Source: Curtobacterium oceanosedimentum (GTDB lineage Bacteria; Actinomycetota; Actinomycetes; Actinomycetales; Microbacteriaceae). Taken from it: DNA of 64,000 bases. The stretch is taken from NCBI RefSeq assembly GCF_020297365.1, contig NZ_JAIXIG010000018.1, positions 1 to 64,000 on the forward strand. The letters run 5' to 3'. The notes beneath the pieces are model-generated. The model saw only the letters and a list, made by a program, of their open reading frames with translations. It was not told the origin of the DNA and searched no databases. Within the stretch, counting starts at the first letter, position 1, and the number at the start of each line of letters is the position of its first letter. The position numbers and the translations under genes were made by a program. Positions 1-9,421 of this stretch are shown piece after piece.

Positions 1-720
1 CGCATCACCACCAACCTGCGCGCCGACCCGCCCGCGTCCGGACCCGGCTCGTCGCTGCGTTCGCCGACGTCGCTGCGGTCGTCCTCCGCCGACCTGCCCG
101 AAGCCCGGCAGCTCGCCGCGCTCCGTGCCCACCACGTGACGCACATCGACAACCTCGACGGCATCGTCGGCGCGGGGGCGATCCTCGCGTCCGACCAGGC
201 GGAACCGGTCGTGGACGTCAGCTCGCCCGAGGCGCGCGCCGCACGAGCGGAGGCGGAGGCTCCTGACGGCTCCTCGATCGCCGCCCACGTCCCGTTCACG
301 CTCTCGCCCGACGCCACCCGCTGGGACGAGCTCCGCAGCGGCGCCGAGGGGGAGCGCTGGTCGGACGCCGCACGCCGGACCCGCGCGATCGACTACGTCG
401 TGCTGGTCGTGCCGGTGGCGTCGTTCGGCGCCTCGGTGATCGTCGCGGACCAGGACGCCGACGCCGACGACGTCCGGTTCGCCGTCGGTCCGGACGCCGC
501 GACGAACCTCATCCGTCGCACCGACTTCACCGACCCCGAGATGCACGGCCTCGAGCTGCTCGCCGGCCCGAGCGTGCCGTTCACGTCGGTCGCGGTGATC
601 GGCGTCCCGAACGACAAGGCGCGGCAGACCGTTCGCGCCGTGCTCGCGGACCACGGTGGACACGCACCCCGCGTCGCGGTGTTCCCGCCCTGGTTCGTGC
701 CCCCGGTGACGGCCGAGTGA
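1..720 (+). CDS. DarT/DUF4433-like ADP-ribosyltransferase fold protein (5' end outside window)
   Basis: The frame is open from base 1 to the TGA at 718-720 (239 visible codons), so the start lies upstream. The GTG at 136 is an unlikely start because it falls inside the conserved N-terminal motif. Seen: HHVTHIDNLDGIV resembles the opening HITHIDNL-x-x-I motif of DarT/DUF4433 proteins. AAHVPFTLSP resembles their YVPFYFAPRSP segment, and HGLELLAGPSVPF sits where the family has AEFLV-x(n)-VP with the catalytic Glu. DarT enzymes ADP-ribosylate thymidine in single-stranded DNA and pair with DarG. The Arg of APRSP, which helps bind NAD in DarT, is not obvious here (SPDATRW instead), so activity is uncertain. 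No DarG-like gene lies downstream; upstream is unseen. The family assignment is by eye and is moderately sure. Confidence 0.5.
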   Translation, partial: RITTNLRADPPASGPGSSLRSPTSLRSSSADLPEARQLAALRAHHVTHIDNLDGIVGAGAILASDQAEPVVDVSSPEARAARAEAEAPDGSSIAAHVPFTLSPDATRWDELRSGAEGERWSDAARRTRAIDYVVLVVPVASFGASVIVADQDADADDVRFAVGPDAATNLIRRTDFTDPEMHGLELLAGPSVPFTSVAVIGVPNDKARQTVRAVLADHGGHAPRVAVFPPWFVPPVTAE

Positions 721-741
721 CGGCCGTCTGACCGACCCGAC

Positions 742-772
742 GGCGCCCTCCGGACCACGTCCGGAGGGCGCC
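742..772 (+). terminator. Strong hairpin after the DarT-like gene
   Basis: Perfect 12-bp stem (742-753 with 761-772) with a 7-nt loop, 21 nt after the stop codon. There is no U-run, as is common for high-GC actinobacterial terminators. Confidence 0.7.
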
Positions 773-791
773 GCGTCGTGCGGGGCCGACC

Positions 792-805
792 CGCGCCTCC
801 AGGCC
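792..805. repeat. Dispersed element CGCGCCTCCAGGCC, copy 1
   Basis: Short near-palindromic element (GCCT-CC-AGGC core). It recurs in at least six other gaps of this window, near 13751, 13794, 20153, 39453, 40482, 48998 and 55432. This copy follows the hairpin at 742-772. Confidence 0.6.
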
Positions 806-873
806 GTCGGATCCGCGGAGAACCGGGGGCGCGGCAGAGGATCGACACGCCACGAAATCGCGACACGCCCGGG

Positions 874-902
874 TTGCACGTCCGCCGGGCCTATGCGAGA
901 CT
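874..902 (+). promoter_or_regulatory. Candidate S10 operon promoter
   Basis: TTGCAC (874-879), a 17-nt spacer and GAGACT (897-902) form a sigma70-like pair in front of a roughly 330-nt leader to rpsJ. The -10 is weak (A2, A4 and T6 match). A nearer TTGACA at 1108-1113 has no credible -10. Confidence 0.35.
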
Positions 903-1241
903 TGTCCGGTTCCGAATTCCCCGTGGGTGCACGCCCACAGGATCACTGCTCTGGCAGTGCACAACCCCCTTGTTCAGCAGGGCTGGGTTGGGCCGCAGGC
1001 AGCAGAACACGACTCCCCGAGACGGGACGGACGCAGTGCACCACTGCTGCGCCCGGAACGCGAGGCAGTCGATTGCCCACGCTGGACGGCCCAGGTCGCC
1101 CGCGCGGTTGACAGGTGAACAGCGGTCATCCCCAGCGGATGCGGCCGGTTGGTTCAGGAAAACAGCACGGTCCGCAGGAATGCGGAACCGAGCGGCGTCA
1201 GGCGGCCAGATGGTGCGCGGCGCAGAGAGGACAAGAGACAC
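903..1241 (+). other. Long untranslated leader of the S10 operon
   Basis: About 340 nt without a supported gene. It holds an extended hairpin: CAACCC at 962-967 pairs with GGGTTG at 985-990, continued inward by CCT with AGG. A leader of this length ahead of rpsJ would fit the feedback-regulated r-protein leaders known for S10 operons. No match to a named leader family was established. An AGAGAGGACAAG ribosome-binding region precedes the rpsJ ATG at 1242. Confidence 0.4.
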
Positions 1242-1550
1242 ATGGCGGGACAGAAGATCCGCATCCGGCTCAAGTCGTACGACCACGAGGTCATCGACAC
1301 GTCGGCCCGGAAGATCGTCGACACGGTGACCCGTGCCGGTGCGACCGTGGTCGGCCCGGTGCCGCTCCCCACCGAGAAGAACGTGATCGCAGTGATCCGT
1401 TCCCCTCACAAGTACAAGGACTCGCGCGAGCACTTCGAGAAGCGCACGCACAAGCGGGTCATCGACATCGTCGACCCGACGCCGAAGGCCGTGGACTCGC
1501 TCATGCGACTCGACCTGCCGGCAGACGTCAACATCGAGATCAAGCTGTAA
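1242..1550 (+). CDS. rpsJ: 30S ribosomal protein S10
   Basis: A 102-residue S10 beginning [19 protein letters not shown], full length for the family. It lies in the 30S head and also serves as NusE in transcription antitermination. The ATG at 1242 was chosen over an upstream in-frame GTG at 1149 because the S10 fold begins exactly here and a purine-rich GAGAGGACAAG precedes it. First gene of the S10 operon, 13 nt before rplC. Expression is probably controlled through the long leader upstream. Confidence 0.98.
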   Translation: MAGQKIRIRLKSYDHEVIDTSARKIVDTVTRAGATVVGPVPLPTEKNVIAVIRSPHKYKDSREHFEKRTHKRVIDIVDPTPKAVDSLMRLDLPADVNIEIKL

Positions 1551-1563
1551 GGGGGCTGCACTG

Positions 1564-2217
1564 ATGGCGAATTCACTCAAGACCGTCAAGGGCCTCCTCG
1601 GCAAGAAGCTCGGCATGACGCAGGTGTGGGACGAGAACAACAAGTTCATCCCCGTCACCGTGATCGAGGTCGGCCCGAACGTGGTCACCCAGATCCGCAA
1701 CGTCGAGCGCGATGGCTACGAGGCCATCCAGATCGCCGCTGGTGCGATCGACCCGCGCAAGGTCAACAAGCCGGCCGCTGGTCACTTCGAGGCCGCCGGG
1801 GTCACCCCGCGCCGCACCCTCACCGAGATCCGCACCGCGGACGCTGCTGAGTACGCACTCGGCCAGGAGCTCACCGTCGACACGTTCGAGGCGGGCCAGA
1901 AGGTCGACGTCGTCGGCACGTCCAAGGGCAAGGGCTTCGCGGGTGTCATGAAGCGCCACGGCTTCGCCGGCGTCTCCGCCTCGCACGGTGCGCACCGCAA
2001 CCACCGCAAGCCCGGTTCCATCGGTGCCTCGTCGACGCCGTCGCGTGTCTTCAAGGGCATGCGCATGGCCGGCCGCATGGGTGGCGAGCGCGTGACCGTC
2101 CTCAACCTCACGGTGCACGCCGTCGACGCCGAGAAGGGTCTGCTGCTCGTCAAGGGCGCCGTCCCCGGTGCTCGCGGTCGCTCCGTCTTCGTCCGCACCG
2201 CCGTGAAGGGTAAGTGA
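1564..2217 (+). CDS. rplC: 50S ribosomal protein L3
   Basis: 217-residue L3 with the typical [19 protein letters not shown] start and the central basic loop [25 protein letters not shown] region (seen as [19 protein letters not shown]) that reaches toward the peptidyl transferase centre. Early 50S assembly protein. An RBS (AAGGGGG) precedes ATG 1564. The TGA stop at 2215-2217 lies 2 nt before the rplD start, consistent with translational coupling. Confidence 0.98.
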   Translation: MANSLKTVKGLLGKKLGMTQVWDENNKFIPVTVIEVGPNVVTQIRNVERDGYEAIQIAAGAIDPRKVNKPAAGHFEAAGVTPRRTLTEIRTADAAEYALGQELTVDTFEAGQKVDVVGTSKGKGFAGVMKRHGFAGVSASHGAHRNHRKPGSIGASSTPSRVFKGMRMAGRMGGERVTVLNLTVHAVDAEKGLLLVKGAVPGARGRSVFVRTAVKGK

Positions 2218-2219
2218 TC

Positions 2220-2879
2220 ATGGCCACCACGACCGCAACCACGATCGACGTCCTCGACGCATCGGGTGTCAAGTCCGGCACCGTCGAGCTGCCCGCAGCT
2301 CTCTTCGACGTCGAGACCAACGTCCCGCTGATCCACCAGGTCGTCACCGCGCAGCTCGCAGCCGCGCGTCAGGGCACCCACAAGACCAAGAACCGCGGCG
2401 AAGTCCGCGGTGCCGGTCGCAAGCCGTTCAAGCAGAAGGGCACCGGCCGCGCCCGTCAGGGTTCCGTCCGTGCTCCGGAGCACACCGGCGGTGGCGTCGT
2501 CCACGGACCGACCCCGCGCGACTACTCGCAGCGCACCCCGAAGAAGATGATCGCCGCTGCTCTGCTCGGCTCGCTCTCGGACCGCGCCCGCGGTGGCCGC
2601 ATCTCCGCTGTGGAGGGCTTCGTCGCGGCCGAGGTGCCGTCGACCAAGACCGCCCGCACCCTGCTCGAGAAGGTCGCGCCCGTCAAGAACGTGCTCGTCG
2701 TGCTCGAGTCGGACGACGAGCTGACGCTCAAGTCGATCCGCAACCTGTCGAACGTCCACGCGCTCTCGTACGGCCAGCTCAACGCCTACGACGTGCTCAA
2801 GGCCGACGCGCTCGTCTTCAGCAAGAGCGCCCTCGACGCCTTCATCGCGTCGAAGACCGCGAAGGAGATCACCGCATGA
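2220..2879 (+). CDS. rplD: 50S ribosomal protein L4
   Basis: 219 residues. It carries the extended loop rich in K, R and G ([26 protein letters not shown]) that lines the nascent-peptide exit tunnel and is the usual site of macrolide resistance changes. The ATG at 2220 is preferred over the in-frame GTG at 2214, which overlaps the rplC stop. In proteobacteria L4 represses its own S10 operon; whether it does so here is not shown. Overlaps rplW by the ATGA tetranucleotide. Confidence 0.98.
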   Translation: MATTTATTIDVLDASGVKSGTVELPAALFDVETNVPLIHQVVTAQLAAARQGTHKTKNRGEVRGAGRKPFKQKGTGRARQGSVRAPEHTGGGVVHGPTPRDYSQRTPKKMIAAALLGSLSDRARGGRISAVEGFVAAEVPSTKTARTLLEKVAPVKNVLVVLESDDELTLKSIRNLSNVHALSYGQLNAYDVLKADALVFSKSALDAFIASKTAKEITA

Positions 2880-3175
2880 GCGGCTTCAACAAGGACCCGC
2901 GCGACGTCATCATCTCGCCGGTCGTCTCGGAGAAGAGCTACGGGCTCATCGACCAGGGCAAGTACACGTTCATCGTGGACCCCCGCTCGAACAAGACCGA
3001 GATCAAGCTCGCCATCGAGAAGATCTTCGACGTCAAGGTCGCGAGCATCAACACGCTGAACCGCCCGGGCAAGACCCGTCGCACCAAGTTCGGTCTCGGC
3101 AAGCGCAAGGACACCAAGCGCGCCATCGTGACGCTCAAGTCCGGTTCGATCGACATCTTCACGGCTGTCGGCTGA
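2876..3175 (+). CDS. rplW: 50S ribosomal protein L23
   Basis: 99-residue L23 ([21 protein letters not shown] start). It sits at the tunnel exit and docks trigger factor and SRP. The start codon overlaps the rplD stop (ATGA), indicating coupled translation. C-terminus is typical ([17 protein letters not shown]). Confidence 0.98.
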   Translation: MSGFNKDPRDVIISPVVSEKSYGLIDQGKYTFIVDPRSNKTEIKLAIEKIFDVKVASINTLNRPGKTRRTKFGLGKRKDTKRAIVTLKSGSIDIFTAVG

Positions 3176-3193
3176 GGACCAGAGGGATAAATC

Positions 3194-4033
3194 ATGGCTA
3201 TTCGTAACTACAAGCCGACGACCCCCGGTCGTCGCGGCTCGTCGGTCGCCGACTTCGCCGAGATCACGCGTTCGACTCCGGAGAAGTCCCTGCTTCGTCC
3301 GCTGCCGAAGACCGGTGGTCGCAACAGCTCCGGCCGCATCACCACGCGTCACATCGGTGGTGGCCACAAGCGCCAGTACCGCGTGATCGACTTCCGTCGC
3401 TCCGACAAGGACGGCGTCGACGCCAAGGTCGCACACATCGAGTACGACCCGAACCGCACCGCGCGCATCGCGCTCCTGCACTACGTGGACGGCACGAAGC
3501 GCTACATCATCGCGCCGAACAAGCTCAAGCAGGGCGACGTCATCGAGCAGGGCCCCGGCGCCGATATCAAGCCCGGCAACAACCTGCCGCTGCGCAACAT
3601 CCCCGTCGGTACCGTCGTGCACGCGATCGAGCTCCGCCCCGGTGGCGGCGCGAAGATGGCTCGCTCGGCCGGCGCCTCGGTGCGTCTCGTCGCCAAGGAC
3701 GGCCCCTACGCGCAGCTCCGTCTGCCGTCGGGCGAGGTCCGCAACGTCGACGCACGCTGCCGCGCCACGATCGGCGAGGTCGGCAACGCCGAGCAGTCGA
3801 ACATCAACTGGGGCAAGGCCGGCCGCATGCGCTGGAAGGGCGTCCGCCCGACCGTGCGTGGTGTCGCCATGAACCCGGTCGACCACCCGCACGGTGGTGG
3901 TGAGGGCAAGACCTCCGGTGGTCGCCACCCGGTCAGCCCCTGGGGTCAGTCCGAGGGCCGTACGCGCAAGCCGAACAAGCCGAGCGACAAGCTCATCGTC
4001 CGTCGCCGTAACGCCGGCAAGAAGCGCAAGTAG
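3194..4033 (+). CDS. rplB: 50S ribosomal protein L2
   Basis: 279-residue L2, one of the most conserved r-proteins, needed for subunit joining and peptidyl transferase activity. It shows [17 protein letters not shown] at the N-terminus and [26 protein letters not shown] near the C-terminus. The HPHGGGE segment contains the conserved His close to the catalytic centre. Start ATG 3194 follows an AGAGGGATAA ribosome-binding region. Confidence 0.98.
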   Translation: MAIRNYKPTTPGRRGSSVADFAEITRSTPEKSLLRPLPKTGGRNSSGRITTRHIGGGHKRQYRVIDFRRSDKDGVDAKVAHIEYDPNRTARIALLHYVDGTKRYIIAPNKLKQGDVIEQGPGADIKPGNNLPLRNIPVGTVVHAIELRPGGGAKMARSAGASVRLVAKDGPYAQLRLPSGEVRNVDARCRATIGEVGNAEQSNINWGKAGRMRWKGVRPTVRGVAMNPVDHPHGGGEGKTSGGRHPVSPWGQSEGRTRKPNKPSDKLIVRRRNAGKKRK

Positions 4034-4044
4034 GAGTTCAGAAG

Positions 4045-4326
4045 ATGCCACGCAGTCTGAAGAAGGGCCCCTTCGTCGACGAGCACCTGCTCCGCAAGGT
4101 CGTCACGCAGAACGAGGCCAGCACCAAGAACGTGATCCGCACGTGGTCGCGCCGGTCGATGATCGTCCCGAACATGCTCGGGCACACCATCGCCGTCCAC
4201 GACGGCCGCAAGCACATCCCGGTGTTCGTCACCGAGTCGATGGTCGGTCACAAGCTCGGCGAGTTCGCGCCGACCCGCACCTTCCGTGGTCACGTGAAGG
4301 ACGACAAGAAGGGCCGTCGCCGCTGA
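4045..4326 (+). CDS. rpsS: 30S ribosomal protein S19
   Basis: 93-residue S19 ([19 protein letters not shown]). It forms the S13-S19 pair at the 30S head and contacts 23S rRNA. The [23 protein letters not shown] core is intact. Starts 11 nt after rplB with GGAG upstream. Confidence 0.98.
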   Translation: MPRSLKKGPFVDEHLLRKVVTQNEASTKNVIRTWSRRSMIVPNMLGHTIAVHDGRKHIPVFVTESMVGHKLGEFAPTRTFRGHVKDDKKGRRR

Positions 4327-4351
4327 GGCGGCGACGCAGAGGAGGAACGAA

Positions 4352-4744
4352 ATGGTGGAGTCGATCGCACGCGTGCGACACATCCGCGTCACGCCTCAGA
4401 AGGCCCGTCGCGTCATCGAGCTGATCCGCGGCAAGCAGGCCCACGAGGCCCTTGCCATCCTGAAGTTCGCGCCCCAGGGCGCTTCGGAGCCCGTGTACAA
4501 GCTGGTCGCCTCGGCGATCGCCAACGCGCGGGTGAAGGCGGACTCGACGAACAGCTTCCTCGACGAGCGCGACCTCTACGTGAGCCGCGTCTTCGTCGAC
4601 GAGGGCACGACCCTGAAGCGGTTCCAGCCGCGTGCCCAGGGCCGCGCCTTCCGCATCAACAAGCGCACCAGCCACATCACGGTCGTCCTCGCGACGCCGG
4701 AAGAGGCCGAGGTCGCCGCGACGAGCAAGAAGGCGAGCAAGTAA
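4352..4744 (+). CDS. rplV: 50S ribosomal protein L22
   Basis: 130-residue L22. The beta-hairpin segment ([31 protein letters not shown]) that extends into the exit tunnel is complete. RBS AGAGGAGG sits 7-8 nt before ATG 4352. The TAA stop shares its last A with the rpsC start. Confidence 0.98.
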   Translation: MVESIARVRHIRVTPQKARRVIELIRGKQAHEALAILKFAPQGASEPVYKLVASAIANARVKADSTNSFLDERDLYVSRVFVDEGTTLKRFQPRAQGRAFRINKRTSHITVVLATPEEAEVAATSKKASK

Positions 4745-5544
4745 TGGGCCAGAAGGTCAACCCGTACGGCTTCCGTCTCGGGATCACGACGGACCACGTC
4801 TCGCACTGGTTCACGGACAGCAAGAAGGCCGGTCAGCGCTACGCCGACTACGTGGCCGAGGACATCAAGGTGCGCGAGTACCTGAAGAAGACCCTCGACC
4901 GCGCCGGCGTCGCCCGCATCGAGCTCGAGCGCACCCGTGACCGTGTCCGCGTGGACATCCACACGGCGCGCCCGGGCATCGTCATCGGCCGCCGCGGCGC
5001 CGAGGCGGAGCGCGTCCGCGGTGAGCTCGAGAAGCTCACCAAGAAGCAGATCCAGCTCAACATCCTCGAGGTCAAGAACCCCGAGACCGAGGCCCAGCTC
5101 GTCGCGCAGGGCATCGCCGAGCAGCTCTCCGCTCGTGTCGCGTTCCGTCGCGCCATGCGCAAGGGCCTGCAGGGTGCCCAGCGCGCCGGTGCCAAGGGTG
5201 TCCGCATCCAGGTGTCGGGTCGTCTCGGCGGCGCCGAGATGTCGCGTTCGGAGTTCTACCGTGAGGGCCGTGTGCCGCTGCACACGCTCCGCGCGAACAT
5301 CGACTACGGCTTCTACGAGGCCCGGACCACGTTCGGCCGCATCGGCGTGAAGGTCTGGATCTACAAGGGCGACATCACGAACAAGGAGCTCGCTCGCGAG
5401 CAGGCGAACCAGCGTTCGTCGCGCCCCGAGCGTCGTGGCGGCCCGCGCGGTGAGCGTGGCGACCGTCGTGGCGGCGACCGCGGTGACCGTCGCACGCAGC
5501 AGGCCCCGCAGGACGCGCCGGCCGGCGCAGGAGTTGAGGCGTAA
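4744..5544 (+). CDS. rpsC: 30S ribosomal protein S3 with RG-rich tail
   Basis: 266 residues. The N-terminal KH domain ([21 protein letters not shown]) and the C-terminal S3 domain are intact up to about residue 216. After that comes a low-complexity tail rich in R, G and D ([14 protein letters not shown] repeats) of about 45 residues, longer than in E. coli. S3 helps form the mRNA entry tunnel and has helicase activity with S4 and S5. The start overlaps the rplV stop (TAATG). Confidence 0.98.
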   Translation: MGQKVNPYGFRLGITTDHVSHWFTDSKKAGQRYADYVAEDIKVREYLKKTLDRAGVARIELERTRDRVRVDIHTARPGIVIGRRGAEAERVRGELEKLTKKQIQLNILEVKNPETEAQLVAQGIAEQLSARVAFRRAMRKGLQGAQRAGAKGVRIQVSGRLGGAEMSRSEFYREGRVPLHTLRANIDYGFYEARTTFGRIGVKVWIYKGDITNKELAREQANQRSSRPERRGGPRGERGDRRGGDRGDRRTQQAPQDAPAGAGVEA

Positions 5545-5546
5545 CC

Positions 5547-5966
5547 ATGCTTATTCCCCGTCGAGTCAAGCACCGCAAGCAGCACCACCCGAAGCGTTCG
5601 GGTCAGGCCACCGGTGGCACCAAGGTCAGCTTCGGCGACTTCGGTATCCAGGCCCTCACCCCGGCGTACGTGACCAACCGTCAGATCGAGTCCGCTCGTA
5701 TCGCCATGACGCGTCACATCAAGCGTGGTGGCAAGGTCTGGATCAACATCTACCCGGACCGTCCGCTGACCAAGAAGCCCGCCGAGACCCGCATGGGTTC
5801 CGGTAAGGGTTCGCCCGAGTGGTGGGTCGCGAACGTGAAGCCGGGCCGGGTGCTCTTCGAGCTCTCCGGCGTCAGCGAGGAGATCGCCCGCGAGGCGTTG
5901 ACTCGTGCAATCCACAAGCTGCCCCTCAAGGCACGCATCATCAAGCGCGAGGAGGGCGACGCATAA
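5547..5966 (+). CDS. rplP: 50S ribosomal protein L16
   Basis: 139-residue L16 ([19 protein letters not shown]). It is a late assembly protein near the A-site that organises the tRNA-binding surface. The conserved [22 protein letters not shown] region is present, as is the arginine-rich loop. Starts 2 nt after rpsC. The stop TAA shares its last A with the rpmC ATG. Confidence 0.98.
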   Translation: MLIPRRVKHRKQHHPKRSGQATGGTKVSFGDFGIQALTPAYVTNRQIESARIAMTRHIKRGGKVWINIYPDRPLTKKPAETRMGSGKGSPEWWVANVKPGRVLFELSGVSEEIAREALTRAIHKLPLKARIIKREEGDA

Positions 5967-6286
5967 TGGCGATCGGTTCCAAGGAGCTCCGTCCGACGGA
6001 GCTCGACACGTTCGAGAACGAGCGTCTCGCTGACGAGCTGAAGAAGGCCAAGGAGGAACTCTTCAACCTCCGCTTCCAGTCGGCCACCGGCCAGCTGGAG
6101 AGCCACGGTCGTCTCCGTGCCGTCAAGCGCGACATCGCCCGCATCTACACCGTCCTCCGCGAGCGCGAGCTCGGCATCCGTGCCACCCCCGCGCCCGTCG
6201 AGACCGCCCCCAAGGCCAAGAAGACGACGAAGAAGGCTGACAAGCCGGCCGAGTCGACCGAGGCCGAGACCGCCGAGGAGAAGTAA
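5966..6286 (+). CDS. rpmC: 50S ribosomal protein L29 with C-terminal extension
   Basis: 106 residues. The first about 75 are a standard L29 two-helix protein ([19 protein letters not shown] and [16 protein letters not shown] motifs), next to L23 at the tunnel exit. The last about 30 residues are a charged, Ala/Glu/Lys/Thr-rich extension ([20 protein letters not shown]) not seen in short L29s. ATG 5966 overlaps the rplP stop. An upstream in-frame start at 5819 would run through rplP and is rejected. Confidence 0.97.
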   Translation: MAIGSKELRPTELDTFENERLADELKKAKEELFNLRFQSATGQLESHGRLRAVKRDIARIYTVLRERELGIRATPAPVETAPKAKKTTKKADKPAESTEAETAEEK

Positions 6287-6570
6287 TGGCGAACGAAGAG
6301 AAGAACTCCGCCGCCCTCACTCGCGGCTACCGCAAGACGCGTCGCGGCTACGTGACGAGCGACAAGATGGACAAGACCATCGTGGTCGAGGTCGAGGACC
6401 GCGTGAAGCACGCGCTCTACGGCAAGATCATCCGCCGCACGTCCAAGGTGAAGGCCCACGACGAGCTCGGCACCGCTGGTGTCGGCGACCTCGTCGTGAT
6501 CAGCGAGACCCGTCCCCTCAGCGCCTCCAAGCGCTGGCGCCTGGTCGAGATCCTCGAGAAGGCCAAGTAG
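6286..6570 (+). CDS. rpsQ: 30S ribosomal protein S17
   Basis: 94-residue S17, an OB-fold primary binder of 16S rRNA. The conserved [22 protein letters not shown] and [19 protein letters not shown] motifs are intact. ATG overlaps the rpmC TAA. The 31-nt gap to rplN is the longest in this part of the operon and carries its own RBS (AGGAGA). Confidence 0.98.
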   Translation: MANEEKNSAALTRGYRKTRRGYVTSDKMDKTIVVEVEDRVKHALYGKIIRRTSKVKAHDELGTAGVGDLVVISETRPLSASKRWRLVEILEKAK

Positions 6571-6601
6571 GCCCCGGCCTGCTTCGGAATAGGAGACAGC
6601 A

Positions 6602-6970
6602 GTGATTCAGCAGGAATCCCGCCTGAAGGTCGCCGACAACACGGGTGCCAAGGAGATCTTGACCATCCGCGTGCTCGGTGGCTCGGGTCGTCGCTACGCC
6701 GGTCTCGGTGACGTCATCGTCGCCACGGTGAAGGACGCCATCCCCGGCGGCAACGTGAAGAAGGGTGACGTCGTCAAGGCGGTCATCGTTCGCACCAAGA
6801 AGGAGACCCGTCGTCAGGACGGCTCCTACATCAAGTTCGACGAGAACGCGGCAGTGATCCTCAAGGCCGACGGCGACCCGCGCGGTACGCGCATCTTCGG
6901 TCCGGTCGGTCGCGAGCTCCGTGACAAGAAGTTCATGAAGATCATCTCGCTCGCGCCGGAGGTGCTGTAA
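6602..6970 (+). CDS. rplN: 50S ribosomal protein L14
   Basis: 122-residue L14 starting at GTG 6602 ([18 protein letters not shown]), full length. It is a beta-barrel protein at the subunit interface that contacts 16S helix 14. AATAGGAGACAGCA upstream supplies the RBS. First gene of the spc-type block. Confidence 0.98.
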   Translation: MIQQESRLKVADNTGAKEILTIRVLGGSGRRYAGLGDVIVATVKDAIPGGNVKKGDVVKAVIVRTKKETRRQDGSYIKFDENAAVILKADGDPRGTRIFGPVGRELRDKKFMKIISLAPEVL

Positions 6971-6973
6971 GCC

Positions 6974-7333
6974 ATGGCGAACATCAAGAAGGGTGACCTC
7001 GTCCAGGTCATCACGGGAGCCAAGCAGGAGCGTGGCGGCGACCGTGGCAAGCAGGGCAAGGTCATCGAGGTCCTCAAGGACAAGAACCGCGTCGTCGTCG
7101 AGGGCGTGAACTTCATCACGAAGCACGTCCGCGTCGGCCAGACGCAGCGCGGCTCGAAGACCGGCGGCATCGAGCAGCACGAGGCCCCGATCCACGTGTC
7201 GAACGTCGCGATCGTCGACCCCAAGACGAAGAAGCCGACCCGCGTCGGTTTCCGCACCGAAGAGGTGGAGAAGGACGGCGTCAAGAAGACCGTCCGCGTC
7301 CGCTACGCCAAGAAGTCTGGTGAGAAGCTCTGA
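6974..7333 (+). CDS. rplX: 50S ribosomal protein L24
   Basis: 119-residue L24. It has the N-terminal KOW motif ([29 protein letters not shown]) and initiates 50S assembly near the exit tunnel. Starts 3 nt after rplN. The stop TGA overlaps the rplE ATG (TGATG). Confidence 0.98.
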   Translation: MANIKKGDLVQVITGAKQERGGDRGKQGKVIEVLKDKNRVVVEGVNFITKHVRVGQTQRGSKTGGIEQHEAPIHVSNVAIVDPKTKKPTRVGFRTEEVEKDGVKKTVRVRYAKKSGEKL

Positions 7334-7923
7334 TGACTGACACCACTGCCGCGCCCGCTGGCAAGATCCAGCCGCGCCTCAAGCAGAAGTACCTCGCCGA
7401 GATCAAGTCGGCCCTCACCGAGCAGTTCGGGTACGCGAACGTCAACCAGGTCCCCGGCCTGGTCAAGGTCGTCGTGAACACCGGCGTCGGCGAGGCGGCT
7501 CGTGACTCGAAGATCATCGAGGGGGCCATCAAGGACCTCACGGCGATCACGGGTCAGAAGCCCCAGGTCAACATCGCCCGCAAGTCCATCGCACAGTTCA
7601 AGCTGCGCGAGGGTCAGGCCATCGGCGCGCACGTCACCCTCCGTGGTGACCGCGCGTGGGAGTTCCTCGACCGGCTGATCTCGCTCGCACTGCCCCGCAT
7701 CCGCGACTTCCGCGGTCTCAGCGACAAGCAGTTCGACGGGAACGGCAACTACACGTTCGGTCTCACGGAGCAGTCCGTGTTCCACGAGATCGACCAGGAC
7801 CGCATCGACCGTGTCCGCGGCTTCGACATCACTGTCGTCACCACCGCGAAGACGGACGACGAGGGACGCGCGCTGCTCCGTCAGCTCGGCTTCCCGTTCC
7901 GCTCGAGCGAGCAGACGGTCTAA
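7333..7923 (+). CDS. rplE: 50S ribosomal protein L5
   Basis: 196-residue L5, which binds 5S rRNA and contacts P-site tRNA. The motifs [21 protein letters not shown] and [18 protein letters not shown] are present. In most bacteria rpsN follows directly. Here rplE is followed by a 179-nt gap with two strong hairpins and then rpsH, so no S14 gene is present in the operon. Confidence 0.98.
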   Translation: MTDTTAAPAGKIQPRLKQKYLAEIKSALTEQFGYANVNQVPGLVKVVVNTGVGEAARDSKIIEGAIKDLTAITGQKPQVNIARKSIAQFKLREGQAIGAHVTLRGDRAWEFLDRLISLALPRIRDFRGLSDKQFDGNGNYTFGLTEQSVFHEIDQDRIDRVRGFDITVVTTAKTDDEGRALLRQLGFPFRSSEQTV

Positions 7924-7938
7924 GATAGTCCGGGCGCT

Positions 7939-7970
7939 GCGGGCCGGAGGATTCACGTCCTCCGGCCCGC
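7939..7970 (+). promoter_or_regulatory. Perfect 13-bp hairpin between rplE and rpsH
   Basis: 7939-7951 pairs perfectly with 7958-7970 around a 6-nt loop. It could be a terminator/attenuator or an r-protein binding site inside the spc operon. The place where rpsN normally sits is occupied by this structure. Confidence 0.6.
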
Positions 7971-8010
7971 ACGCACGAACACCGGTCGTCGGCGTCAGCC
8001 GTCGGCCCCA

Positions 8011-8035
8011 GGTCTCCGGGAACCGCCCGGAGACC
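8011..8035 (+). promoter_or_regulatory. Second hairpin upstream of rpsH
   Basis: Perfect 10-bp stem (8011-8020 with 8026-8035), 5-nt loop, 68 nt before the rpsH start. With the hairpin at 7939 it makes a structured leader. S8 is the spc-operon repressor in E. coli; a similar role here is only a possibility. Confidence 0.5.
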
Positions 8036-8102
8036 ACCCCGATCGCTCAGGTCGGCATTCGTGGAACGGGTGTCGAAACCAGGCGAGAAATGGACGAACA
8101 TC

Positions 8103-8501
8103 ATGACGATGACCGATCCGGTCGCAGACATGCTGACCAGATTGCGGAACGCGAACTCCGCGCACCACGACGCCGTCGCGCTCCCGAGCTCCAAGCTCAA
8201 GAAGAACATCGCCGACATCCTCAAGCGTGAGGGCTACATCAGCGAGTGGAAGGTGGAGGACGCCCGCGTCGGGCAGACCCTCACCATCGACCTGAAGTAC
8301 GGTCCCGAGCGCGAGCGTTCGATCGCCGGCATCAAGCGCGTGTCGAAGCCGGGCCTCCGGGTCTACGCGAAGTCGACGGAGATCCCCCAGGTCCTCGGTG
8401 GCCTCGGCGTGGCGATCCTCTCGACCTCGTCGGGCCTCCTGACCGACCGCGAAGCCGAGCAGAAGGGCGTGGGTGGGGAAGTCCTCGCCTACGTGTGGTG
8501 A
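8103..8501 (+). CDS. rpsH: 30S ribosomal protein S8
   Basis: 132 residues, the standard S8 length, with [15 protein letters not shown] at the N-terminus and [26 protein letters not shown] at the C-terminus. The ATG at 8103 gives MTMTDPV. An in-frame ATG at 8109 is possible, and a 5'-extended start at 8061 is rejected as it adds non-homologous residues. Primary 16S rRNA binder of the platform. Confidence 0.97.
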   Translation: MTMTDPVADMLTRLRNANSAHHDAVALPSSKLKKNIADILKREGYISEWKVEDARVGQTLTIDLKYGPERERSIAGIKRVSKPGLRVYAKSTEIPQVLGGLGVAILSTSSGLLTDREAEQKGVGGEVLAYVW

Positions 8502-8507
8502 TCGACA

Positions 8508-9044
8508 ATGTCACGAATCGGACGTCTCCCCATCGACATCCCCGCCGGCGTCACCGTCTCCGTTGACGGTCAGAACGTCGCGGTCAAGGGCCCCAAGGGC
8601 GAGCTCGCGCTCGTCGTCGCGGCCCCCATCCAGGCCAAGGTCGAAGAGAACCAGGTCCTCGTCACGCGTCCCGACGACGAGCGCGAGTCGCGTTCGCTCC
8701 ACGGCCTGACCCGGACCCTCATCGCCAACAACATCATCGGCGTGACCCAGGGCTACACCAAGGGCCTCGAGGTCGTCGGCACCGGTTACCGCGTGCAGGC
8801 CAAGGGCTCGAACCTCGAGTTCGCGCTCGGGTACTCGCACTCGATCACGGTCGAGCCGCCGGCGGGCATCAGCTTCGCGGTCGAGGGCAACAACAAGGTC
8901 ACCGTTGCCGGTATCGACAAGCAGACCGTCGGTGAGGTCGCCGCGAACATCCGGAAGCTCCGGAAGCCCGAGCCCTACAAGGGCAAGGGTGTCCGTTACG
9001 CCGGCGAGAACGTGCGCCGCAAGGCCGGAAAGTCAGGTAAGTGA
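8508..9044 (+). CDS. rplF: 50S ribosomal protein L6
   Basis: 178-residue L6 made of two repeated alpha/beta domains, near the factor-binding site. The C-terminal [20 protein letters not shown] motif is typical. Begins 6 nt after rpsH; its TGA is followed after 2 nt by the rplR ATG. Confidence 0.98.
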   Translation: MSRIGRLPIDIPAGVTVSVDGQNVAVKGPKGELALVVAAPIQAKVEENQVLVTRPDDERESRSLHGLTRTLIANNIIGVTQGYTKGLEVVGTGYRVQAKGSNLEFALGYSHSITVEPPAGISFAVEGNNKVTVAGIDKQTVGEVAANIRKLRKPEPYKGKGVRYAGENVRRKAGKSGK

Positions 9045-9046
9045 TC

Positions 9047-9421
9047 ATGGGACTCCTCAAGACACGAGGCAAGAGCAAGGCAGCCGCCAAGGCCCGCCGC
9101 CACAACCGTCTCCGCAAGAAGATCACCGGCACCGAGGCACGTCCCCGTCTCGCCGTCACCCGCTCGTCGCGTCACGTGTTCGTGCAGGTCATCGACGACG
9201 CGAAGGGTCACACCCTCGCCAGCGCCTCGACGATGGAGGCCGACCTCCGCTCGTTCGACGGCGACAAGACCGCCAAGGCCCGTCGCGTCGGTGAGCTCCT
9301 CGCCGAGCGCGCGAAGGCGGCTGGCGTCGAGGCCGTGGTCTTCGACCGCGGCGGCAGCAAGTACGCCGGTCGCGTTGCCGCGATCGCCGATGGTGCCCGT
9401 GAAGGAGGGCTGAACCTGTGA
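9047..9421 (+). CDS. rplR: 50S ribosomal protein L18
   Basis: 124-residue L18, a 5S rRNA binder with L5. It has the basic N-terminus [25 protein letters not shown] and the C-terminal [27 protein letters not shown] 9047 is preferred over the in-frame GTG 9041, which overlaps the rplF stop. The ORF end overlaps the rpsE GTG. Confidence 0.98.
   Translation: MGLLKTRGKSKAAAKARRHNRLRKKITGTEARPRLAVTRSSRHVFVQVIDDAKGHTLASASTMEADLRSFDGDKTAKARRVGELLAERAKAAGVEAVVFDRGGSKYAGRVAAIADGAREGGLNL

Noticed and set aside
1108..1136. TTGACA at 1108-1113 as the S10 promoter
   Set aside because: No acceptable -10 within 15-20 nt; the pair at 874-902 is better.
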